A stretch of 64,000 nucleotides of DNA from Fibrobacter sp. UWH6 (GCF_900142465.1 NZ_FRAX01000007.1:62001-126000), one strand, 5' to 3'; shown: positions 1-7,119, numbered from the stretch's first letter. The notes: generated by a model from the letters alone, not told the origin. A program made the numbers and translations.

Positions 1-2
1 AA

Positions 3-167
3 CCTCGTGATGAGAAATTCATTTTAATGGATAAGTATTTAAATCATGATTTTATTCATAATCCTGAGGATGATTTGTTTGATGAAAATATGAAAAAATT
101 AAAGGTGAATAAAAAAGATTCAGAAACAACAATGGTCAAGCGTAATACTCTTAAGGAAAAACCATAA
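3..167 (+). CDS. C-terminal end of an unknown protein (partial)
   Basis: An open frame enters from the left edge and runs 54 codons to a TAA at 165-167. The visible peptide is charged and asparagine/lysine-rich, containing the stretch LNHDFIHNPEDDLFDEN, and ends in KEKP. It shows no domain I recognise. A clean intrinsic terminator follows within 20 bases, which supports a real gene end. The low G+C of this tail differs from the G+C-rich codon use of most genes further right, so it may belong to an accessory region. Function unknown. Confidence 0.55.
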   Translation, partial: PRDEKFILMDKYLNHDFIHNPEDDLFDENMKKLKVNKKDSETTMVKRNTLKEKP

Positions 168-184
168 CTATCACTACAAACAAG

Positions 185-212
185 GGTCGCGCCTTCATTG
201 GTGCGGCCTTTT
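185..212 (+). terminator. Intrinsic terminator after the partial first gene
   Basis: Nine-base-pair stem GGTCGCGCC / GGTGCGGCC with two G-U pairs, loop TTCATT, followed by TTTT. It lies 18 bases after the stop codon of the left-edge gene. Confidence 0.7.
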
Positions 213-249
213 AAAATTACAAGAATGTCCTAGGGTTACAGTGCCTTGA

Positions 250-840
250 TTACAGCAGTTCCTGAACCCAATTGGGCAATATCTCGGCGTACTGCTTATA
301 CAAGGCTCCGTCAACCATTCTGCAAATCAGCTTAGGCAACTGATTGTCGACGGAATTGTCGTAGATGTAAGCTCTGTCTACTATGGAGATTGCGACGGCA
401 GCATTCGCTAGTGACTTGTAGTAGCGGGTCACGATTTTAGAAATAGGGACTTCGTGGCCGCCTGTGAGGAAACGGTTTGTTACACGAAGAACGTTAATTG
501 ACGGCTTTTCTGTGCATACAAAGAAAAATCGTATGAAGAATCCTGCGTCTTTTGCCTTGCGTATGAATTCAAGCTTCTCGTCTGAGGAAAAAACGGTCTC
601 AAAGACGAAGTTTTTCTTTTCTTCAAGGCATTTGTAGCGAAGTTCGGTAGAATGCTGAGCTGCTTTTAGCACTGCTTCGGGGGAATTCCAGTTTCCGAAC
701 ATTTCTTGGGCGATGTTGTCCGGGTTGATATAGACGCTATCGGCTGCCCATTCATTTTCCAGCAACTGAATGGTCGTAGTAGTCTTTCCGGAACCGTTTG
801 GACCGGCAACAATGCATAGTGTCGGTTTCTTTTCGCTCAT
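250..840 (-). CDS. Zeta-toxin-like P-loop kinase
   Basis: The protein has 196 residues. A Walker A loop GPNGSGKT sits at residues 13-20, right after a first beta strand (TLCIVA). An INPDNIA segment follows, then FVFETVFSS, the layout of zeta-toxin/AAA_33 small kinases. Family knowledge: zeta toxins phosphorylate UDP-sugar peptidoglycan precursors, but many chromosomal members are uncharacterised and some are not toxins. The gene overlaps the preceding 65-codon gene by 4 bases (ATGA), so the two are almost certainly co-transcribed and translationally coupled, with the small protein made first. That order suits an antitoxin-toxin pair. The kinase fold is well supported; toxicity is inferred. 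Confidence 0.8.
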   Translation of the reverse strand: MSEKKPTLCIVAGPNGSGKTTTTIQLLENEWAADSVYINPDNIAQEMFGNWNSPEAVLKAAQHSTELRYKCLEEKKNFVFETVFSSDEKLEFIRKAKDAGFFIRFFFVCTEKPSINVLRVTNRFLTGGHEVPISKIVTRYYKSLANAAVAISIVDRAYIYDNSVDNQLPKLICRMVDGALYKQYAEILPNWVQELL

Positions 841-1034
841 AGCAAACCAAGACGTGATTTTTTCTGGGCGATATTTGAAGCGACTTCTGCACGCATACGA
901 TCCATAGCCTCTTCTGCCTTGCGGGAGGATTCACGTGCTGCTGCACCGACCTTTTCCATAAGGGCTTCCAGCATTTCGTCGGAAGGCTCCTCCATGGATG
1001 ATAGCCTGTATTTTTTCAATTCTTCGTCTGCCAT
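837..1034 (-). CDS. Small alpha-helical partner of the zeta-like kinase (candidate antitoxin)
   Basis: A 65-residue, highly charged and mostly helical protein (start MADEELKKYRL, end KKSRLGLL) with an EEP-DEMLEALMEKV segment. It has no signal peptide or DNA-binding motif that I can see. Its stop overlaps the start of the zeta-like kinase by 4 bases. Small acidic or helical proteins in this position often neutralise the kinase next to them, as epsilon does for zeta, but this one is shorter than the classical epsilon and I do not recognise its family. Candidate antitoxin by position only. Confidence 0.6.
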   Translation of the reverse strand: MADEELKKYRLSSMEEPSDEMLEALMEKVGAAARESSRKAEEAMDRMRAEVASNIAQKKSRLGLL

Positions 1035-1090
1035 GTCTGTAAATATATGAAAAAAATGTGATGAGTTAATACGTCGTTTTGTCCAAATCC

Positions 1091-1204
1091 CTGAAAATTT
1101 CCTGTGATTGGAGAGGAATGCCGGTGGAGTTCAGGATGGAAAGTAAGTCGCGTACGACGGTTCCGGCAGGTGATTATGCAGCCAAAATTTCTCCGTTCTT
1201 GTAG
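1091..1204 (+). pseudogene. Broken 5' copy of the gene at 2073
   Basis: Reading from 1091, this stretch encodes LKISCDWRGMPVEFRMES, matching the first 18 residues of the frame at 2073 except that the ATG has become CTG and one Tyr codon has become Cys. The similarity stops after the Ser codon, and the frame closes at a TAG at 1202-1204. The last 31 bases overlap the 3' end of the opposite-strand gene at 1174-1611. With no start codon and a lost body, it is best read as a remnant left by duplication or insertion. Confidence 0.5.
1092..1143 (+). repeat. 52-bp direct repeat, left copy
   Basis: Identical to 2074-2125 except for one base (G here, A there, in CCTxTGATTGG). The two copies lie 982 bases apart and bracket the two-gene DUF3990 module. 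The repeat is coding (it encodes KISxDWRGMPVEFRMES). Confidence 0.85.
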
Positions 1205-1611
1205 CACGCGTCGATATATTCTCGAGATTGGTAAAACAAGTCGGAATTGTAGTTTGAAATCTTTGCCGCAAGCCAGGACCTGAAAATTTCTTTGATTCCA
1301 GAAATGGAGTCTTTTTGAGCAAAGTTGTCTTCTACAAGACGTGCGAAGACATCCCCGATGTCCCAATAGTCGGGCACTGTGTATTTGCAGCTGGCTATAT
1401 TGTCAAATGATCCCAATGGTATGTTGTTCCTGACAATAAAGTCGTCGGCCACTTTTTCGATGGGTTCGCAGTGAAATACATCTTGATAATTGTAAATTCG
1501 GTCGACATCTTTTCCGAGTAGTTCAACAACACGAGATCGCTCGTTCTTCGTTATTCGTCCAATGTACTCAATGAGGCTGCATGTATAGAATAAAGCTGTA
1601 TTCTTAATCAT
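1174..1611 (-). CDS. Partner protein of the DUF3990 gene (function unknown)
   Basis: A 145-residue soluble protein starting MIKNTALFYTCSLIEYIG and ending YKNGEILAA. It is rich in aromatic and acidic residues, with conserved-looking segments VVELLGKD, VADDFI and IPLGSFDN. From memory, similar proteins occur directly beside DUF3990 genes in gut bacteria, and the N-terminal 70 residues recall the small DUF3791 proteins; I cannot confirm the family assignment. It overlaps the upstream DUF3990 gene by 8 bases, so the pair is one transcript. An antitoxin or accessory role is plausible but unproven. Low-G+C codon use sets it apart from the aldolase and lipid-cluster genes. Confidence 0.65.
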   Translation of the reverse strand: MIKNTALFYTCSLIEYIGRITKNERSRVVELLGKDVDRIYNYQDVFHCEPIEKVADDFIVRNNIPLGSFDNIASCKYTVPDYWDIGDVFARLVEDNFAQKDSISGIKEIFRSWLAAKISNYNSDLFYQSREYIDACYKNGEILAA

Positions 1612-1954
1612 GAACTTCCCTCGCTGTTACAAAGGTCAATGAACTAATTGCGTTCTGGGTGCTAAAGCAAATCTGGTGTGTTGTAACGTCGTAATCGTGT
1701 TTGACGCCTTGTCTGCAGGCGACGATAAAGTCCAACCATTCGTCGGTCATCTTTTCAAATCTTAGAATATTTAGAGAAGGGTCTTCTTTATAATCATGGA
1801 CGTTCACAAAGCCTTCACCAAATCGAGTCGCCCATCGGATCGCCTGTTGTTCGATGGAAGTGCAGTAAAAACCGAAATAAAAGTCTTTGTTGTACTTTGA
1901 GACTCTTACTTCTGGATGCTCAACAATTTGTGTACTTCCATGGAAAATCTGCAT
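1604..1954 (-). CDS. DUF3990-family protein, internally shortened
   Basis: The start MQIFHGSTQIVEHPEV, then the YFGFYCTS-EQQAIRWA segment, then EEWLDF-like DEWLDFIVACRQG, is the DUF3990 pattern, a family proposed to have an ADP-ribosyltransferase-like fold. Members usually run about 160-180 residues, with a middle stretch (DYDvv-GPvADD...) before the QICF-T motif. Here KHDYDV is joined directly to THQICFSTQNA, so roughly 35-45 residues seem to be missing and the protein has only 116. The frame is intact, so this is an in-frame deletion rather than a frameshift. A GGGG run just before the ATG serves as ribosome binding site. Its activity may be lost or altered. Confidence 0.7.
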   Translation of the reverse strand: MQIFHGSTQIVEHPEVRVSKYNKDFYFGFYCTSIEQQAIRWATRFGEGFVNVHDYKEDPSLNILRFEKMTDEWLDFIVACRQGVKHDYDVTTHQICFSTQNAISSLTFVTAREVHD

Positions 1955-2072
1955 AACCCCAATATAGATAAAATTTTTTGTAAAAATTCGTCAGTCAGAT
2001 CTTGTTTCATGACATAAAATCGTTCAAAAGATAGGTGTTTAGTGAATTTTTGAACGCACTATTCACAAACGC

Positions 2073-2381
2073 ATGAAAATTTCCTATGATTGGAGAGGAA
2101 TGCCGGTGGAGTTCAGGATGGAAAGCACACGAGTTTGCAGTATTGGCAATATGGACGCTGGAGACGTCAACATGCCGCAGGGCCTGGGCCGCTACATGCC
2201 CGAGGACGCCTCGGCACCAGTAGTGCCATCGACGACTCTCGACGAAAATGGAAAGCCGACCGACTGGAGCATATTCAATCCTAAATTCGAATGGTATCTC
2301 AAGAACCACCGTGGTGGCCATGCGCAGTTGTCTATAAACTTATATGCAGAATGCAATCTGTTTATCCATCATAAAGTTTAG
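2073..2381 (+). CDS. Hypothetical protein, probably a gene remnant
   Basis: A 102-codon frame starting MKISYDWRGMPVEFRMEST. Codon use in the middle part (GLGRYMPEDASAPVVPST, then GKPTDWSIFNPKFEWYL) is G+C-rich at third positions, like real genes nearby, so at least residues 1-80 look coding. The last 20 residues (LSINLYAECNLFIHHKV) change composition, which suggests a frameshift or truncation. No ribosome binding site is obvious. The first 17 codons after the ATG form the right copy of a 52-bp direct repeat. I do not recognise the family. Confidence 0.4.
   Translation: MKISYDWRGMPVEFRMESTRVCSIGNMDAGDVNMPQGLGRYMPEDASAPVVPSTTLDENGKPTDWSIFNPKFEWYLKNHRGGHAQLSINLYAECNLFIHHKV
2074..2125 (+). repeat. 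52-bp direct repeat, right copy
   Basis: Matches 1092-1143 at 51 of 52 positions. It forms the 5' end of the frame starting at 2073. Confidence 0.85.
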
Positions 2382-2473
2382 GGCTCGTTTGGACGAGCTT
2401 GCTTTGAACCGCCATTAAGTTATGCTGATTCTATTATTCGTGGTGAAAATCGTGTCCCACGGCACAGTTTGTG

Positions 2474-2509
2474 AAAAAAAAGGCACTCGGTGGAACCGAG
2501 CGCCTTTTT
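2474..2509. terminator. Bidirectional intrinsic terminator
   Basis: Eight As, then GGCACTCGGT / ACCGAGCGCC (ten pairs with one mismatch) around a GGA loop, then five Ts. It lies downstream of the frame ending at 2381. Confidence 0.7.
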
Positions 2510-2570
2510 GAGAGCGAGAGCTACCGGAGGTTTTATAAACCCGCGGATTTGCTCGAGCGGTCTCTTTGTG

Positions 2571-2606
2571 AAAAAAGGCCACTTGGTTAGAAACCAAGTG
2601 ACCTTT
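2571..2606 (-). terminator. Terminator of the aldolase gene
   Basis: Twelve-pair stem with one mismatch (arms GGCCACTTGGTT and AACCAAGTGACC) around AGA. On the minus strand it is followed by six Ts. It lies 38 bases past the aldolase stop codon. Confidence 0.8.
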
Positions 2607-2643
2607 TCAACTTTTTAGTTAAGCGAGCGGTGCTCGCTAACTA

Positions 2644-3642
2644 TTAAAGCTTGTCGTTAGAACCAAGAACGTCGACGATCTTGTGTTCGTACATCTTCTG
2701 CATGTTTTCGCGAGCCGGCTTCAGGTACTGACGCGGGTCGAAGTGATCCGGGTGTTCGTTGAAGTACTTGCGAACTGCAGCAGTCATAGCGAGACGGCTG
2801 TCGGAGTCGATGTTGATCTTGCAAACTGCAGACTTGGAAGCCTTGCGGAGCTGTTCTTCCGGAATACCAACTGCATCGGGGAGCTTACCGCCGTTTTCGT
2901 TGATGGTCTTAACTTCGTCCTGAGGAACGGAAGAAGAACCGTGGAGAACGATGGGGAAGCCCGGGAGCTGCTTTTCGATGGCTTCGAGAACGTCGAATGC
3001 CAGGGGAGGCGGAACCAGGATGCCGTCAGCGTTGCGAGTGCACTGTTCCGGCTTGAACTTGTAAGCACCGTGAGAGGTACCGATGGAGATAGCGAGGGAG
3101 TCGCAACCGGTACGGGTAGCGAAGTCAACGACTTCTTCCGGCTTGGTGTAGTGAGATTCTTCAGCGGAAACTTCGTCTTCAACACCGGCGAGAACACCGA
3201 GTTCAGCTTCGACGGTAACGTCGTGAGCGTGAGCGTATTCAACAACCTTCTTGGTGAGGGCGATGTTTTCTTCGTACGGGAGGTGAGAACCGTCGATCAT
3301 AACGGAAGAGAAACCGTTGTCGATGCAGTCCTTGCACAGTTCGAAGGAGTCACCGTGGTCGAGGTGGAGAACGATCTGCGGATTTGCGCAGCCGAGTTCC
3401 TTGGCGTATTCAACAGCACCCTGAGCCATGTAGCGGAGGATGGTGCCGTTTGCATAGTTACGAGCACCCTTAGAAACCTGCATGATGACCGGAGACTTCT
3501 GCTTGACGGAAGCCTGAACGATAGCCTGCATCTGTTCCATGGTGTTGAAGTTGAAAGCCGGGATAGCATAGCCACCAGCAACAGCCTTAGCAAACATTTC
3601 CTTGGTGTTAACCAAGCCGAGTTCCTTATAAGAAACTGCCAT
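2644..3642 (-). CDS. fba: Class II fructose-1,6-bisphosphate aldolase
   Basis: Cytoplasmic glycolytic and gluconeogenic enzyme that interconverts fructose-1,6-bisphosphate with dihydroxyacetone phosphate and glyceraldehyde-3-phosphate. The 332 residues fit the family. The HLDHGD motif gives catalytic Asp95 and zinc ligand His96. Further zinc and phosphate-binding segments VEAELG, GTSHGAYKF and VLHGSSSVP follow, and NINIDSD-like KINIDSDSRL lies near the C-terminus. The ATG at 3642 follows a GAGG site at 6 bases. The gene stands alone with its own terminator. Very regular, G+C-ending codons suggest high expression. Confidence 0.97.
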   Translation of the reverse strand: MAVSYKELGLVNTKEMFAKAVAGGYAIPAFNFNTMEQMQAIVQASVKQKSPVIMQVSKGARNYANGTILRYMAQGAVEYAKELGCANPQIVLHLDHGDSFELCKDCIDNGFSSVMIDGSHLPYEENIALTKKVVEYAHAHDVTVEAELGVLAGVEDEVSAEESHYTKPEEVVDFATRTGCDSLAISIGTSHGAYKFKPEQCTRNADGILVPPPLAFDVLEAIEKQLPGFPIVLHGSSSVPQDEVKTINENGGKLPDAVGIPEEQLRKASKSAVCKINIDSDSRLAMTAAVRKYFNEHPDHFDPRQYLKPARENMQKMYEHKIVDVLGSNDKL

Positions 3643-3753
3643 TTTTTACCTCTTGTTTTTGTAATGGCGACTTGCGCCGCCGGTTTAAGATTACAGGCGA
3701 GAATTTAGAAAATTTGAGCCATTTTGGAAACGTTTCCCGCCAAAATATGTGAT

Positions 3754-4875
3754 TTATTGAGCCTGCAGGGCCTTGTCCTGGATAACCAGGTCAACGCGGC
3801 GATTCTTCTGGCGGCCTTCCTTGGTGGAATTGTCGGCGATAGGCATGCTCATGCCCAGGCCCTTGGCGGTCAGACGGCCGGCTTCGATACCCTGTTCGAC
3901 CAGGAAGTTCATCACGTTGTCGGCTCGCTGCTGAGAGAGCTTCATGTTATGCTCTTCGGAACCGGTATTGTCGGTGTTACCTTCGATAGACACGTTAAAC
4001 TGCTGGTATACGGAGAGAATACCGGCGACCTTGGCCAGGCTGGTCTTCAAATCGGACTTGAGGGTGGCCTTGTTCACGTCAAACAGGATGTCGGACATAG
4101 AAAGTATAATGCCGCGGGCGTCCTTGGATACCTGGATCAGCTTGGACTGGAGTTCGTTCAGCTTGTTCATGGCATCCTGCTGGCGGGCTTCAGCCTTGGC
4201 ACGTTCTTCGGCAAGAGCCTTCTTTTCGGCTTCCAGGGCGGCCTGTTCTTCGGCCAGCTTCTTCTGGAGTTCGGCCTGCTGCTTCTGCAGTTCCGCTTCA
4301 CGTTCGCTGGCGGCCTTCAGGGCGGCTTCCTGGGCTGCAGCTTCTGCCTGGAACTTTTCCTGGTTCTGCTGCATTTCTGCCTGGAGACGTTCCTGCTGAC
4401 GCTTGGCATCTTCGTTAGACTGGGCTAGGCGGGCCTTTTCTGCTTCGAGGTCGGCGGCCAGGCTAGACATCTTGCCGCTGCGGGCGTTGGCGATCTGTTC
4501 CTGGATGGCTTCGATGGAGCGGTTTGTGGCGGCGCGTTTCTGCCAGTTTTCTGCGATATGGTTGCGCAAGGTCTGGGTTTCGGCCTGCATCTTGGCGATT
4601 TCGACGTACTTTTGGCACTTAGCGGCCAATGGGGGAATCTGTTCGGAATTCAGGTCGTCAATTTCTACAGCCTTCAATTCGTTGAGGGTGCCGTAGGCGT
4701 GGGCGAGGGTAAGCTTTGCAGAAATAGCGTTTGCCGGTGCAGAAGCCTTGGTGTCCTGGAGGGCGGCTTCACAAACTTCGGAAGCGGTGGGGGAGGGCTG
4801 ACTTGCGACATCAGCTTCGGCGGCAAAACTCATGGATGCAGCCAGAATACCCAGTGCTAAAATTTTCTTGTTCAT
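3754..4875 (-). CDS. OmpA-family outer-membrane protein with long coiled coil
   Basis: 373 residues. A signal peptide (MNKKILALGILAASMSFA) is followed by a helical N-terminal domain and a coiled coil, roughly residues 95-245, of Glu/Ala/Gln heptads. The OmpA C-like peptidoglycan-binding domain covers about 255-365, with IEGNTDNTGSEEHN, LSQQRADNVMNFL and GRQKNRRVDLVI, the usual motif order. Such proteins tether the outer membrane to peptidoglycan. The ATG overlaps the TAA of the upstream lipoprotein by one base (TAATG), so the two are co-translated and probably form one envelope complex. Confidence 0.9.
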   Translation of the reverse strand: MNKKILALGILAASMSFAAEADVASQPSPTASEVCEAALQDTKASAPANAISAKLTLAHAYGTLNELKAVEIDDLNSEQIPPLAAKCQKYVEIAKMQAETQTLRNHIAENWQKRAATNRSIEAIQEQIANARSGKMSSLAADLEAEKARLAQSNEDAKRQQERLQAEMQQNQEKFQAEAAAQEAALKAASEREAELQKQQAELQKKLAEEQAALEAEKKALAEERAKAEARQQDAMNKLNELQSKLIQVSKDARGIILSMSDILFDVNKATLKSDLKTSLAKVAGILSVYQQFNVSIEGNTDNTGSEEHNMKLSQQRADNVMNFLVEQGIEAGRLTAKGLGMSMPIADNSTKEGRQKNRRVDLVIQDKALQAQ

Positions 4876-5276
4876 TACTTGGCTGCTCCTTCCTTATTGG
4901 TTTCCTTGTCGAGAATGCTCTGGTAGAGGAGCTTACGTTCTACGTCGGCTCGCAAATCGGCTTCAACCTTCTGGTCTTCGGCCTTGGCGGCATCGCGTTC
5001 GCTAGTAGCAATTGCCAACAGCAATTCAAGTTCACTCTGTTCAAGAAGAACCTGAGCCTGCTCATCTTCGCCGGCTTCTTTTAGAACCCTGGCGGAATCA
5101 ATCTTGGCGGTGGCGCTTGCAGTGGCGGTGGGGTTGACGCTGTTTTCGCGGGCCACAGCCATCGTGGCCTCGGTCTTACCTATGGAATTGTTCAGTGGAC
5201 CATGGTTTCCTGCACATCCTGTGAGTGCGGCGAAAGCAGCCAGGCTTAGGCTGCATACTATAACTTTAGCCTTCAT
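4875..5276 (-). CDS. Envelope lipoprotein (DUF4398-like) paired with the OmpA-family protein
   Basis: 133 residues. The start MKAKVIVCSLSLAAFAALTGC gives a lipobox with Cys21. The start at 5276 is chosen because GGAG lies 8 bases upstream; a GTG three codons earlier overlaps that site. The mature part is helical, with alternating Ala/Glu/Lys residues (VLKEAGEDEQAQVLLEQSE). The composition and the position just before an OmpA gene fit DUF4398-type lipoproteins; the family name is from memory. Likely role: an outer-membrane-anchored partner of the OmpA protein. Confidence 0.8.
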   Translation of the reverse strand: MKAKVIVCSLSLAAFAALTGCAGNHGPLNNSIGKTEATMAVARENSVNPTATASATAKIDSARVLKEAGEDEQAQVLLEQSELELLLAIATSERDAAKAEDQKVEADLRADVERKLLYQSILDKETNKEGAAK

Positions 5277-5423
5277 TAGGCTCACTCCTATATTTGAAAT
5301 TTTGTCTTTAAATTATAAAATATGCGGTTTATGTGCGCAGTATATCACAAAAAAAAGTTTTTTACTTGCGATAATATATGCATGAAAGTAGATTTTGGGG
5401 TGGTGTATGGTGGCGGAGTTGTT

Positions 5424-6611
5424 ATGAATCGAATTTTTGTTTCGGCCTTTGTTTCGGGCCTTTTTTTCTTGTCGTCCGGGGCTTTCGCCAAGGTGGATTA
5501 TCACCTGAACAAGGTGGCGAATCCGTCTGACGATGAATTGGATGCCTACGAGCATATTGCTGCCGCCATGGATTCCGCGGTGTACATGTACAACAAGTAC
5601 ACCCATATGACCAAGCACATCGAGGTCTATTATAACACGGGTGTGCAAACCGCCGACGCCAGCTATAACGGCACCATGCGCTTCGGATCGAACCGCTCCT
5701 ACATGAAGGTGCGCACGGCCATGCACGAAATGGGTCACACCATGGGTATGGGCACCACCAGCGAGTACACCGCCATGCTTAAGGACGGCGTCTTTCAGGG
5801 CGAAACCGCACAGGCCAAGCTGAAGGAACTGACGGGGGATCCCACCGCCGTTCTCAAGGGCGATTCCCAGCATTTCTGGCCATACGGTCTGAATTACGAT
5901 TCAGAACTTCACTCCGAAGAGGATTTGATTATCCATTGCCAGATTGTAGAAGCCATGTACCAGGACATCTTTAAGGAGAAGTTCTTTATGGAGGCCCGCG
6001 TAAGGTATATGTCCGACGATAAGTGCATGGGCATTACGGCAAGCAATGGCCTTGAGATGATGGACTGCTCCGCCGCTGGAACGGTGGCGAAAATCTGGAG
6101 CATCGGGGACAGCCCCGTTACCTACCGTTTTGAATTTGGCGACCGCGTCATTGACGTGCCTAATGAATCCACCGCGGCAGGCGTCGTTCTGAGTACCTAT
6201 TCCTGGAATGCCGGTGCCCATCAGCGTTATGTGCTGGAATCTGCGCCGGTAGGCAATTCTAACGCTTATTACCTGCAAAATTACAAGAGCAAGCTTTACC
6301 TGTTGCCGTCCGAAAAGAACGTTGTCCAGGACGAACGTAGCCGCAGTATTGAATCTGGCGTCTGGGTGCTTGACCAGGTGGAAGAAGGTTCTACAGGCGG
6401 TGACACCCTGGTTGCGGATACTTCGACGACAGATACTACGGTTGTGGATCCGTCTGAAAAGGATTCGTCTAACGTGGAGTCTATCGGACAGTCCGCAGGA
6501 CGGGTGGTTGCCAAACCGCTGAACGTAATGCTAACTTCAAGATCTTTTGATGTGATGGGTAGGTCTGTAAAGAAGAACCGCAAACAGGAAAAGTTCCGTA
6601 TAGTATTCTGA
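5424..6611 (+). CDS. Secreted zinc metallopeptidase-like protein with ricin-type lectin region and sorting-like tail
   Basis: 395 residues from the ATG at 5424, which has GGCGGAG upstream and opens a signal peptide (MNRIFVSAFVSGLFFLSSGAFA). HEMGHTMGMG gives His101, Glu102 and His105, a zincin core. The metzincin third His, expected at residue 111, is a Thr, and a later HFWPYG may supply the ligand. About 195-310 resembles a ricin B-like trefoil (CMGITASNG, then YSWNAGAHQRYVLE). A Ser/Thr/Asp-rich linker (about 325-360) precedes a C-terminal FDVMGRSVKK tail ending FRIVF, similar to type IX secretion sorting tails. Probably acts outside the cell on protein or glycan; substrate unknown. Confidence 0.8.
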   Translation: MNRIFVSAFVSGLFFLSSGAFAKVDYHLNKVANPSDDELDAYEHIAAAMDSAVYMYNKYTHMTKHIEVYYNTGVQTADASYNGTMRFGSNRSYMKVRTAMHEMGHTMGMGTTSEYTAMLKDGVFQGETAQAKLKELTGDPTAVLKGDSQHFWPYGLNYDSELHSEEDLIIHCQIVEAMYQDIFKEKFFMEARVRYMSDDKCMGITASNGLEMMDCSAAGTVAKIWSIGDSPVTYRFEFGDRVIDVPNESTAAGVVLSTYSWNAGAHQRYVLESAPVGNSNAYYLQNYKSKLYLLPSEKNVVQDERSRSIESGVWVLDQVEEGSTGGDTLVADTSTTDTTVVDPSEKDSSNVESIGQSAGRVVAKPLNVMLTSRSFDVMGRSVKKNRKQEKFRIVF

Positions 6612-6672
6612 TAGTAAAATCTTTGGACGCTGAAGATCAAGTGCGATGATGACGCAAATGATCAAGCGAAGG

Positions 6673-6694
6673 GCCTCCTGCGGGAGGCTTTTTT
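6673..6694 (+). terminator. Terminator of the secreted metallopeptidase gene
   Basis: GCCTCC / GGAGGC stem with loop TGCG, followed by six Ts. Confidence 0.8.
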
Positions 6695-6750
6695 CGTGAG
6701 GCGGGACTGAGGGGGATACAGGTGGGGTGTTGAGATGCTGAGATGTTGAG

Positions 6751-6771
6751 ATGCTGAAACAAGTTCAGCAT
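6751..6771. repeat. Short hairpin within GATGYTGA repeats
   Basis: Three GATGYTGA units (6734-6758) precede an inverted pair ATGCTGAA / TTCAGCAT. TTCAGCATGAC occurs twice (6764-6774 and 6780-6790). It has no T-run, so it is an intergenic repeat rather than a terminator. Confidence 0.5.
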
Positions 6772-6804
6772 GACATGGTTCAGCATGACGTTGAGCGGGG
6801 AGGC

Positions 6805-6857
6805 TTGGTTTGTTTCACTACGTTCAACAAACGAAAAGACCTTCTCAAAAGAGAAGG
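6805..6857. repeat. 53-bp tandem duplication, first copy
   Basis: Matches 6864-6916 with a single base change; the copies are offset by 59 bases. Each carries the hairpin core AGACCTTCTC / GAGAAGG. In this copy the end of the right arm (TCT) and the T-run are missing. Confidence 0.85.
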
Positions 6858-6863
6858 GTGAAT

Positions 6864-6916
6864 TTGGTTCGTTTCACTACGTTCAACAAACGAAAAGACC
6901 TTCTCAAAAGAGAAGG
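6864..6916. repeat. 53-bp tandem duplication, second copy
   Basis: Second copy of the preceding unit. It contains the complete hairpin that ends the tRNA transcript. Confidence 0.85.
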
Positions 6917-6923
6917 TCTTTTT
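6893..6923. terminator. Bidirectional terminator next to tRNA-Asp
   Basis: Perfect ten-pair stem AGACCTTCTC / GAGAAGGTCT with an AAAA loop, As on the left and Ts on the right. On the minus strand it lies 3 bases past the tRNA-Asp 3' end. Confidence 0.85.
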
Positions 6924-6925
6924 CG

Positions 6926-7001
6926 CGGGATAGACGAGGCTTGAACTCGCAACCTCCGGCGTGACAGGCCGGTGCTCTAACCAAAATTGAGCTACCACCC
7001 C
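6926..7001 (-). tRNA. tRNA-Asp (GTC)
   Basis: 76-base cloverleaf. The acceptor GGGGTGG pairs with CTATCCC (two G-U pairs). D stem GCTC/GAGC, anticodon stem CCGGC/GCCGG with loop CTGTCAC (anticodon GTC), T arm GCGAG-TTCAAGC-CTCGT, discriminator G. CCA is not encoded. It lies 25 bases downstream of tRNA-Val on the same strand, so the two are probably processed from one transcript. Confidence 0.95.
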
Positions 7002-7026
7002 AAAAACGTTTCCGTTTTATTGGTAG

Positions 7027-7101
7027 TGGGCGATAACGGATTCGAACCGCTGACATTCTGCTTGTAAGGCAGACGCTCTGAACCAGCTGAGCTAATCGCC
7101 C
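7027..7101 (-). tRNA. tRNA-Val (TAC)
   Basis: 75-base cloverleaf. Acceptor GGGCGAT / ATCGCCC, D stem GCTC/GAGC, anticodon stem TCTGC/GCAGA with loop CTTACAA (anticodon TAC), T arm AGCGG-TTCGAAT-CCGTT, discriminator A. CCA is not encoded. It lies 18 bases downstream of the small membrane-protein gene on the same strand. Confidence 0.96.
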
Positions 7102-7119
7102 GAATGGGTGTGTTCAGAA

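Noticed and set aside
1-2640. Prophage or integrative element in the accessory patch
   Set aside because: No integrase, transposase or structural gene is visible, and no attachment-site pair beyond the 52-bp repeat.
2683-3708. Long open frame (341 codons) opposite the aldolase gene
   Set aside because: The sense strand encodes a complete fructose-bisphosphate aldolase. The antisense frame follows from regular G+C-ending codons and has no motif or ribosome binding site.
5289-5296. TATATTTG as promoter of the secreted metallopeptidase
   Set aside because: It matches the consensus but lies 127 bases before the start codon and within the leader of the opposite gene; could be chance.
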